Both the position numbers and the translations under genes were made by a program. From an uncultured Eubacterium sp. (GTDB taxonomy: Bacteria > Bacillota > Clostridia > Oscillospirales > Acutalibacteraceae): a stretch of 5,135 nucleotides of DNA. The DNA is taken from the NCBI GenBank assembly GCA_945979635.1, contig CAMFPZ010000083.1:1-5135 (forward strand). Reading direction: 5' to 3'. Of this stretch, positions 1 through 5,135 are shown piece after piece. Position 1 is the stretch's first letter. Every line of letters starts with the position of its first letter. Under the pieces are notes generated by a model that worked only from the letters and a program-made list of their open reading frames with translations, searched no databases and was not told where the DNA came from.

Positions 1-19
1 AGATGTGTATAAGAGACAG
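1..19 (+). other. Nextera/Tn5 mosaic-end adapter remnant (non-genomic)
   Basis: The first 19 bases, AGATGTGTATAAGAGACAG, match exactly the transferred strand of the engineered Tn5 mosaic end used in tagmentation libraries. Natural IS50 outside and inside ends differ from this hybrid sequence, and no transposase or other transposon sequence follows it, so a real Tn5 insertion is unlikely. It sits flush with the contig end, as an untrimmed adapter would. Native sequence therefore begins at about base 20, and nothing should be inferred about the genome from bases 1-19. Confidence 0.97.
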
Positions 20-54
20 ATATAGGACTATCTTTATGAATATAAGAACAAAAT

Positions 55-59
55 GGTGA
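55..59 (+). promoter_or_regulatory. Shine-Dalgarno-like GGTGA deciding the lon start
   Basis: GGTGA is complementary to the UCACC part of the 16S rRNA 3' end and lies 5 bases before the ATG at 65. The in-frame ATG at 53 has no purine-rich SD ahead of it, only an A/T-rich stretch, and it overlaps this site. This favours initiation at 65 over 53. The judgement rests on SD matching alone, so the longer form remains possible. Confidence 0.5.
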
Positions 60-64
60 AATAT

Positions 65-2500
65 ATGAATGATTCAAAGCTAAAGGATTTTCAATACGAA
101 ATAAATAATCCGGAAGAATACGATATTTTGGAGGATATTCCGGCTATACCCCTGCGTGGATTGGTTGTTTATCCAAAGATGATATTACATTTTGATGTTG
201 GCAGAAAAAAGAGCATTGCCGCTCTAAATGCCGCTATGGATGATAATCAGCTTATTTTTCTCGTAGCTCAACGAGATTCCTCAATAGATAACCCGAGTGA
301 GGCGGACTTATTTCAAATCGGAGTAATCTGCAAGATAAAGCAAATGATAAAGATTCCGAACTCAGAAAACCTGCGTGTAATCGTTGAGGGTGTGGCAAGA
401 GCGGACAAAATCTTTATGAATGAAACCAAAGGCTATCTAAATGCAATCGTCGAGAGAATTCCTCTATATAATGTTGAACATACAGCAGAAATTTCCGCAC
501 TTTCAAGAATTTTGAAAAATGAATACGAAAAATACGCTTCAATGTTCAAAAAAATATCTAACGAGGTTGTTGCAAAAATAATCGGTACAGATGATATCAG
601 CGACCTGTGTGACTTTATATGCGAGAACAGCTTTTTGTCCTTTAACGACAAGCAAGCAATGCTCGAGGAGGAATTTCCGGAAAAGCGAATTGAAAAGCTA
701 ATTGCATTATTGAAGAAAGAAACTCTGACTCTCAAAATCGAAGCGGATATTCAGGAAAAGCTCCAAAAAGAAATTGACAAGAACCAAAAGGAATACTATC
801 TTCGTGAAGAAATGAAGGTTATTGCCGACGAGCTTGGAGAAGGGGAAAACCCTATTGAAGAAGCAGACGAATACCGTTCAAAGATAAACGCACTAAAATG
901 CAGCAATGAAATAAAATCCAAACTGCTTAAGGAATGTGACAAACTAATGAAAATGCCCTCGGGTGCTCATGAGGGTGCTGTTATTAGGGCATATATAGAC
1001 AAATGTCTTGAAATCCCGTTTGGTACATATTCAAAAGAGAAAATCAACATTGACAAATCAAGAAGAATCCTTGATGCCGATCACTACGGACTAGATAAGG
1101 TAAAAACGAGAATTCTTGAATCTCTGGCAGTTCTTAAGCGAAATCCAAATTATAACGGCCAAATACTATGCTTAGCAGGTCCTCCGGGAGTAGGTAAGAC
1201 AAGCATTGTGAAATCACTGGCTGCCTCTATGAATAGAAAATATGTTCGAATTGCTCTTGGCGGTGTGCATGACGAGGCAGAAATCAGAGGCCATAGGAAA
1301 ACCTATATAGGTTCAATGCCCGGCAGAATTATTGAGGCAATTATTTCAACGGGTACTATGAATCCCATTGTACTTCTGGACGAAATAGACAAGGTGGGTG
1401 CAGATTACAAGGGTGATCCGTCATCCGCATTGCTCGAAGCACTCGACCCCGAGCAAAATAATTCCTTTAATGACCATTATATCGACTTTCCGGTTGATTT
1501 AAGTAAGGTATTATTCATAACAACCGCTAACGATACATCCAATATACCCAACCCTTTATATGACAGAATGGAAATAATTGAACTGAATTCCTATACTATC
1601 GAAGAAAAGTTCAATATTGCAAAGCAGCATTTAATAAAAAAAGAAGCCGCAAAGCATTGTCTAAACGGCAGAGAATTCAAGATTACCGACGATGCAATAT
1701 ATAAAATCATTGAATGCTACACAAAAGAAGCAGGCGTAAGAGGTCTCGAAAAGCAAATTGCCACTTTATGCAGAAAGGCAAGCGTTGACCTCGAAAATGG
1801 TGCAAAGTCATTCAGGGTTAATTTGGATAACCTGTCAAAATATCTTGGAACAGAAAAATATAATGCGGATACAATACCTGACGAAAATACTGTCGGCACA
1901 GTAAACGGTCTTGCTTGGACACAGGTTGGAGGCACATTGCTTCCTATCGAAGTGTCGGCATTAGAGGGAACAGGTAAGATTGAGCTAACAGGTAACCTCG
2001 GCGATGTTATGAAGGAAAGTGCAAAAACAGCCGTCAGCTTTATAAGAAGCAAATGCTATGAGTATGGAATAGAATCCGATTTTTATAAAACAAAGGACAT
2101 ACATATCCACGCTCCGCAGGCTGCAATACCAAAGGACGGTCCTTCCGCAGGATTGGCTATTACAACCGCCTTGGTCAGCGAGCTGACATCAATTCCGATA
2201 AAGCGAAATGTTGCTATGACAGGAGAAATTTCGCTAAAAGGAAAGGCTTTACCTATCGGCGGACTCAAAGAAAAATCTATGGCCGCATATAAGGCAGGCT
2301 GCGATACCGTAATCATCCCAAACGAAAATGAAAAGGATTTATCGGAAATTAGCGAAGAAGTAAAGAATTCCGTAAAATTCATTTCTGTTGCAACATTTGA
2401 TGAGGTATTGACTCAAGCACTTGAATATATGCCTGTAAACAAAAGAAACAACATAATAATCAAAAATGAAAAAGAAAGCAGTTCGGTTATAACACAATAA
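65..2500 (+). CDS. lon: ATP-dependent protease Lon (LonA type)
   Basis: Cytoplasmic AAA+ serine protease that unfolds and degrades misfolded and some regulatory proteins in an ATP-driven hexamer. The complete 811-residue product has the full LonA layout. An N-terminal substrate-binding domain opens with an IPLRGLVVYP motif (residues 28-37) and is followed by a charged helical linker (about 205-260). The AAA+ module has Walker A GPPGVGKT (372-379), Walker B IVLLDEID (435-442), sensor-1 TAND (487-490), an arginine-finger candidate R501 and sensor-2 in GVRGLEKQ. The C-terminal protease domain has S694 in DGPSAG and K737 in GGLKEK, 43 residues apart as in E. coli Lon (S679/K722). All catalytic residues are present, so it should be active. 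ATG 65 was chosen because of the GGTGA at 55-59; ATG 53 would add four residues. An in-frame TAG at 23-25 limits any further extension. engB follows after one base. Family assignment is certain; only the start is in doubt. Confidence 0.97.
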   Translation: MNDSKLKDFQYEINNPEEYDILEDIPAIPLRGLVVYPKMILHFDVGRKKSIAALNAAMDDNQLIFLVAQRDSSIDNPSEADLFQIGVICKIKQMIKIPNSENLRVIVEGVARADKIFMNETKGYLNAIVERIPLYNVEHTAEISALSRILKNEYEKYASMFKKISNEVVAKIIGTDDISDLCDFICENSFLSFNDKQAMLEEEFPEKRIEKLIALLKKETLTLKIEADIQEKLQKEIDKNQKEYYLREEMKVIADELGEGENPIEEADEYRSKINALKCSNEIKSKLLKECDKLMKMPSGAHEGAVIRAYIDKCLEIPFGTYSKEKINIDKSRRILDADHYGLDKVKTRILESLAVLKRNPNYNGQILCLAGPPGVGKTSIVKSLAASMNRKYVRIALGGVHDEAEIRGHRKTYIGSMPGRIIEAIISTGTMNPIVLLDEIDKVGADYKGDPSSALLEALDPEQNNSFNDHYIDFPVDLSKVLFITTANDTSNIPNPLYDRMEIIELNSYTIEEKFNIAKQHLIKKEAAKHCLNGREFKITDDAIYKIIECYTKEAGVRGLEKQIATLCRKASVDLENGAKSFRVNLDNLSKYLGTEKYNADTIPDENTVGTVNGLAWTQVGGTLLPIEVSALEGTGKIELTGNLGDVMKESAKTAVSFIRSKCYEYGIESDFYKTKDIHIHAPQAAIPKDGPSAGLAITTALVSELTSIPIKRNVAMTGEISLKGKALPIGGLKEKSMAAYKAGCDTVIIPNENEKDLSEISEEVKNSVKFISVATFDEVLTQALEYMPVNKRNNIIIKNEKESSSVITQ

Positions 2501-2501
2501 T

Positions 2502-3080
2502 ATGAATTACAATTTAGCAAAATTTGAAAGAGCTTATGGTATTTCTTCACAGCTTCCGCAGAGTCAATCACCGGAAATTGTATTTTCCGGTAGGTCAAAT
2601 GTAGGAAAAAGCTCGTTATTAAACAAATTATTCAACAGAAAATCGCTAGCAAGAGTAAGCTCTGTTCCGGGGAAAACAGTAACAATTAATTTCTACGATG
2701 TAGATAAGTGCAAATTTGTTGACCTACCCGGATACGGATATGCAAAGCTGAGCCGAAGCGAAAAGGATAGATTCGGCGAGCTTATGGAGGGCTACTTTCA
2801 TTCCGACAGAAATATCAAACTCGTAGTTCAGCTTGTTGATATGAGACATAAGCCTTCAGCGGATGATTATGCTATGATAAGCTTTCTTCAGGAAATGAAT
2901 TTGCCTTTCATAATTGCCTGTACAAAGGCGGACAAGCTAAAGGTTAAGGAATACGAAAAAAGAAGCAGAGAAATCAAGCAAGAGCTTGATATGGTCGATG
3001 AAAATGATATAATTCCGTTTTCCTCTCAAACAGGCTTAGGTGCAGACGAATTAAAGGCAATAATAGAAAAATCAATATAA
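2502..3080 (+). CDS. engB: Ribosome biogenesis GTP-binding protein EngB (YsxC/YihA)
   Basis: TRAFAC-class small GTPase of the EngB/YsxC family, which binds the maturing 50S subunit and is essential in several bacteria such as B. subtilis. The 192-residue product is normal length, essentially one G domain. G1 is GRSNVGKSS (residues 30-38), the G2 region is PGKTVTINFY (56-65), G3 is DLPGYG (74-79), G4 is TKAD (141-144) and G5 is SSQTG (174-178). All nucleotide-binding motifs are intact. The start at 2502 leaves the usual short N-terminal strand before G1. It comes one base after the lon stop and has no recognisable Shine-Dalgarno sequence; the bases before it are A/T-rich. Expression is therefore probably coupled to ribosomes terminating on lon (inference). 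The lon-engB adjacency is the usual Firmicutes arrangement and supports both calls. Confidence 0.97.
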   Translation: MNYNLAKFERAYGISSQLPQSQSPEIVFSGRSNVGKSSLLNKLFNRKSLARVSSVPGKTVTINFYDVDKCKFVDLPGYGYAKLSRSEKDRFGELMEGYFHSDRNIKLVVQLVDMRHKPSADDYAMISFLQEMNLPFIIACTKADKLKVKEYEKRSREIKQELDMVDENDIIPFSSQTGLGADELKAIIEKSI

Positions 3081-3104
3081 CAAATGATGATAGGAGGATG
3101 AATA

Positions 3105-4379
3105 ATGAATAAGAAACCATTTGTTACCCTTGAAAAGGTACAGGAGATTATTAAGGATTATCCGACACCATTCCATCTTTATGACGAAAAGGGAATAAGA
3201 GAAAATGTAAAGGCTCTCAAGGATGCGTTCGCTTGGAACGAAGGTTTTAAGGAGTATTTTGCAGTAAAGGCAACTCCAAACCCGTTTTTAATTAAGATTT
3301 TGCAGGAATACGGATGCGGATGTGACTGTTCCTCAAAAACAGAGCTTATGATGGCAAAAACATTGGGTGCAACAGGTGAAGATATTATGTTTTCGTCAAA
3401 CGATACACCTATTGAAGAATTTAAGTACTGCGATGATTTGGGAGGCATTATCAACCTAGACGACATTACACATATCGAGGCAGTTGAAAAGGCTTGCGGC
3501 AAGCTCCCAAAGAAGATGAGCTGTCGTTATAATCCGGGCGGAATGTTCAAAATCAGTAACGACATTATGGATAATCCCGGTGATGCGAAGTACGGAATGA
3601 CAACTCAGCAAATTTTTGAGGCCTTTAAAATTATGAAAGAAAAGGGCGTTGAAGAGTTCGGAATTCACGCTTTTCTCGCATCAAATACAGTAACAAACGA
3701 CTACTATCCAATGCTCGCAAAGGTACTTTTCGAGCTTGCAGTAGAACTCAAAAATAAGGTTGGAGTGCACATTTCCTTCATAAATCTCTCAGGCGGTATC
3801 GGAATTCCGTATAGACCGGAGCAGGAAAAGAACAATATCGCCATAATCGGCGAAGGCGTGCGTAAAGTGTACGACGAAGTATTAGTACCGGCCGGAATGG
3901 GTGATGTAAGACTTTGCACAGAGCTTGGTAGATTTATGATGGGTCCTTATGGCGGACTTGTTACAACTGCAATAAACGAAAAACATACTCATAAGGAATA
4001 TATCGGAGTTGACGCCTGTGCCGTTAACCTTATGCGTCCTGCTATTTACGGTGCTTACCATCATATTACTGTTCTTGGAAAAGAGGACGCTGAATGTTCA
4101 AATAAATATGATATAACCGGCTCACTTTGCGAAAACTGCGATAAATTTGCCATCGACAGAATGCTTCCTGACATTAAAATGGGTGATATTCTCTTTATTC
4201 ACGATACAGGAGCCCATGGCTTCTCAATGGGTTATAACTATAACGGCAAGCTAAAGTCTGCGGAAATACTGCTCAAAGAGGATGGCAGTTATCAGCTTAT
4301 AAGAAGAGCAGAAACTCCAAAGGATTATTTTGCAACCTTTGATTGCTTCGACTTCTATAATGAGCTAATTACCGAATAA
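3105..4379 (+). CDS. lysA: Diaminopimelate decarboxylase-like fold-III PLP decarboxylase
   Basis: Alanine-racemase-fold (type III) PLP decarboxylase, most likely converting meso-diaminopimelate to L-lysine in the cytoplasm. The 424-residue length fits this class. The PLP Schiff-base lysine is K55 in YFAVKATPNP. KYG (162-164), the phosphate-binding glycine run NLSGGIGIPY (227-236), ExGR (273-276), the active-site Cys-Glu pair C342-E343 in GSLCENCDKFA, and the C-terminal GAHGFSMGYNYN with Y379 are all recognisable. Several positions depart from textbook LysA. The HCHIGSQ segment reads HAFLASN (188-194), so a Phe sits where the PLP-stacking His is expected. EPGR is ELGR, and CESGD is CENCD. From memory, such variants are common among clostridial proteins annotated as DAP decarboxylase, but the substrate is inferred. 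A related amino-acid or polyamine decarboxylase is the alternative. A strong AGGAGG (3092-3097), 7 bases before the ATG, fixes the start. It lies 24 bases after engB with no terminator between, and an intrinsic terminator follows it. Confidence 0.82.
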   Translation: MNKKPFVTLEKVQEIIKDYPTPFHLYDEKGIRENVKALKDAFAWNEGFKEYFAVKATPNPFLIKILQEYGCGCDCSSKTELMMAKTLGATGEDIMFSSNDTPIEEFKYCDDLGGIINLDDITHIEAVEKACGKLPKKMSCRYNPGGMFKISNDIMDNPGDAKYGMTTQQIFEAFKIMKEKGVEEFGIHAFLASNTVTNDYYPMLAKVLFELAVELKNKVGVHISFINLSGGIGIPYRPEQEKNNIAIIGEGVRKVYDEVLVPAGMGDVRLCTELGRFMMGPYGGLVTTAINEKHTHKEYIGVDACAVNLMRPAIYGAYHHITVLGKEDAECSNKYDITGSLCENCDKFAIDRMLPDIKMGDILFIHDTGAHGFSMGYNYNGKLKSAEILLKEDGSYQLIRRAETPKDYFATFDCFDFYNELITE

Positions 4380-4383
4380 TCAC

Positions 4384-4422
4384 AAAAAACAGCGATTTAT
4401 TTAATCTAATCGCTGTTTTTTT
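4384..4422 (+). terminator. Rho-independent terminator after the decarboxylase gene
   Basis: A perfect inverted repeat pairs 4384-4397 with 4408-4421. The core is ACAGCGATT (4389-4397) against AATCGCTGT (4408-4416), extended by an A-run pairing with a T-run. The loop is about 10 bases (4398-4407). The descending arm runs into seven T residues (4416-4422) and a further T-rich stretch. It begins 4 bases after the decarboxylase stop and should end the lon-engB-lysA transcript. The A-run on the left means it could also work on the opposite strand. Confidence 0.93.
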
Positions 4423-4433
4423 ATTTTTAGGTC

Positions 4434-4462
4434 TTTACTATCACGATTTAATGTGTTAAAAT
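4434..4462 (+). promoter_or_regulatory. Sigma-A-type promoter for the yerC-like gene
   Basis: The -35 TTTACT (4434-4439; 4 of 6 to TTGACA) is separated by 17 bases from the -10 TAAAAT (4457-4462; 5 of 6 to TATAAT). A TG dinucleotide at 4454-4455, one base before the -10, makes it an extended -10 promoter. Transcription would start near 4469, giving a leader of about 28 bases before the ATG at 4497. It lies directly downstream of a terminator and upstream of a gene, which is where a promoter is needed. The prediction is by eye only. Confidence 0.7.
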
Positions 4463-4486
4463 ATGAAAGTAAAATATTTTTAGTAT

Positions 4487-4492
4487 GGTGAT
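4487..4492 (+). promoter_or_regulatory. Shine-Dalgarno-like GGTGAT deciding the yerC-like start
   Basis: GGTGAT matches six bases of the SD consensus (AAGGAGGTGATC). The GGTGA core ends 5 bases before the ATG at 4497. The in-frame ATG at 4485 overlaps this site and has no SD of its own, so 4497 is the likelier start. The arrangement repeats that seen at lon. Confidence 0.5.
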
Positions 4493-4496
4493 TAAT

Positions 4497-4805
4497 ATGA
4501 ACAATAAGCTCGAAAACGAAAATGTCGATTTTTTATTCAAAGCAATTCTTGCTCTCGAAACTCGTGAGGAATGCTATGATTTCTTCGAGGATTTATGCAC
4601 GGTTCAGGAATTAAAAACTTTGAGCCAAAGAATCGTTGTAGCAAAAATGCTATCCGAAAAATCAGTTTATACCGATATTGTTGAGCAAACAGGAGCTTCA
4701 ACAGCCACAATCAGCCGAGTAAATCGTTCTCTGCAATACGGCTGCGACGGCTACGATAAAATATTCAACAGAATCGCAGAGAGTGAAGCGAATGAGCAGC
4801 TATAA
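4497..4805 (+). CDS. yerC: YerC/YecD family TrpR-like DNA-binding protein
   Basis: Small predicted transcriptional regulator of the TrpR superfamily, YerC/YecD branch. Its target genes and ligand are not known from this sequence. The 102-residue, all-helical product carries the family signature. An N-terminal block (residues 12-55) includes ECYDFFEDLCTVQELKTLSQR, close to what I recall of B. subtilis YerC. A helix-turn-helix follows at about 57-82, with the recognition segment TGASTATISRVNRSLQYG. There is no signal peptide or membrane segment, so it acts in the cytoplasm, probably as a dimer like TrpR (inference). It has its own promoter (4434-4462) after a terminator, so it starts a transcription unit. 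ATG 4497 was preferred over ATG 4485 because of GGTGAT at 4487-4492; the longer form would be 106 residues. Its last 14 bases overlap the methyltransferase gene, suggesting coupled translation. Confidence 0.9.
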   Translation: MNNKLENENVDFLFKAILALETREECYDFFEDLCTVQELKTLSQRIVVAKMLSEKSVYTDIVEQTGASTATISRVNRSLQYGCDGYDKIFNRIAESEANEQL

Positions 4806-5135
4806 TGTATTAGCGACATTTTATGATGAGTTGTGTAAAAATGTAGAGTATGATGTCAGGAGTGATTACATTTCTGACATTTTCTATGAAAATTCAATAA
4901 AAGGCGGAACGATTATTGACCTTGCCTGCGGAACAGGCAGTATGAGTATACCTTTGCTGAAGAAAGGTTATCGCGTCATCGGTATCGACCTATCTGACGA
5001 AATGCTTGAAATCGCCTCACAAAGGCTATTAGATATTAGCAATAACTTTTCATTAAGAAAAGGAAAAATGCAGAATTTCAGCCTAGAAGAAGAGGCTGAC
5101 GCGTGTATATGCTGTCTTGATAGCATTAATCATCT
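4792..5135 (+). CDS. Class I SAM-dependent methyltransferase, 3' end cut by window
   Basis: The N-terminal 114 codons of a Rossmann-fold methyltransferase are present; the frame stays open to the window edge. Motif I is IDLACGTGS (residues 42-50), the SAM-binding glycine loop. GIDLSDEML (64-72) carries the acidic residue (D66) expected to bind the SAM ribose. ADACICCLDSINHL at the edge corresponds to the motif IV region and resembles the CDSLNYL of YqeM-like methyltransferases. The N-terminal YDELCKNVEYD also fits that group. The substrate (small molecule, tRNA or protein) cannot be told from this fragment. The ATG at 4792 overlaps the end of the yerC-like gene by 14 bases in another frame. 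Only a weak SD (GTGA, 4783-4786) lies 5 bases ahead of it, so translation is probably coupled to the upstream gene. A complete member would typically need another 100-150 residues beyond this edge. Confidence 0.9.
   Translation, partial: MSSYNVLATFYDELCKNVEYDVRSDYISDIFYENSIKGGTIIDLACGTGSMSIPLLKKGYRVIGIDLSDEMLEIASQRLLDISNNFSLRKGKMQNFSLEEEADACICCLDSINH

Noticed and set aside
20..59. A short open frame passing through the adapter and ending at TGA 57-59 (MNIRTKW from ATG 36), possibly the tail of an upstream gene
   Set aside because: Only about 13 codons are native, they match no tail I recognise (including ClpX), and the frame is open to the left partly because of adapter sequence. Another frame stops at 23-25, so which one was coding cannot be decided.
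1717..2052. Minus-strand open frame of 111 codons, with others inside lon at 433-735 and 2083-2382
   Set aside because: They lie wholly inside the strongly conserved lon coding sequence, have no supporting SD or promoter, and their translations show no recognisable domain. They are antisense shadows.
2408..2413. TTGACT as a -35 for an internal engB promoter
   Set aside because: No acceptable -10 lies 16-18 bases downstream (the sequence there is GCCTGT); the only TATAT-like run gives a spacer of about 12 bases.
2413..2598. Minus-strand open frame spanning the lon/engB junction, with a hydrophobic segment
   Set aside because: It overlaps the conserved ends of two certain genes. The hydrophobic run comes from antisense reading of A-rich Lys/Glu/Asn codons, not from a membrane protein.
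3081..3104. Possible terminator or promoter between engB and the decarboxylase
   Set aside because: The 24-base gap holds only a strong AGGAGG ribosome binding site; there is no hairpin, T-run or promoter hexamer pair.
3179..4064. Minus-strand open frames opposite the decarboxylase (3179-3502, 3456-3668, 3704-3919, 3882-4064)
   Set aside because: The plus-strand gene is clearly real over the whole stretch. The antisense translations have no family features.
4380..4496. Possible riboswitch, such as a lysine or T-box leader, in the longest non-coding stretch
   Set aside because: The stretch is about 117 bases, holds a simple terminator and a promoter, and leaves a leader of roughly 28 bases, too short for a riboswitch. 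The hairpin follows the decarboxylase rather than preceding it.

Overview
This is an AT-rich (roughly 60% A+T by eye), entirely plus-strand housekeeping segment. It looks like it comes from a Gram-positive anaerobe of the Clostridia type, such as a gut Oscillospirales or Lachnospirales member. That placement is inference: it rests on the lon-engB gene order, a YerC/YecD-type TrpR-like protein, the particular divergent DAP-decarboxylase-like sequence, and GGAGG/GGTGA-type ribosome binding sites. No species can be named from the sequence alone.

Layout. Bases 1-19 are not genomic. They are the engineered Tn5 mosaic end used in Nextera-type libraries, so the left edge is an untrimmed fragment end and native DNA starts at about base 20. 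After a 45-base native remnant come three co-oriented genes: lon (65-2500, ATP-dependent protease La), engB (2502-3080, ribosome-biogenesis GTPase) and a fold-type III PLP decarboxylase of the diaminopimelate decarboxylase class (3105-4379). The gaps are 1 and 24 bases with no terminator between them, so they probably form one transcript, which ends at a strong intrinsic terminator (4384-4422). A new promoter (4434-4462) then drives a second unit: a small YerC/TrpR-like DNA-binding protein (4497-4805) overlapping by 14 bases a class I SAM-dependent methyltransferase (from 4792) that is cut by the right edge.

How the genes fit together. Lon and EngB serve protein quality control and 50S subunit assembly, and their adjacency is familiar in Firmicutes, often behind clpX. 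The decarboxylase is expected to make lysine (meso-DAP to L-lysine) but carries several departures from the usual active-site signatures. The second unit pairs a putative repressor-like protein with a methyltransferase of unknown substrate.

I see no mobile element, CRISPR array, RNA gene or new multi-gene system. The points most worth checking are the adapter contamination, the altered decarboxylase motifs, the start codons of lon and the yerC-like gene, and the regulator-methyltransferase overlap.
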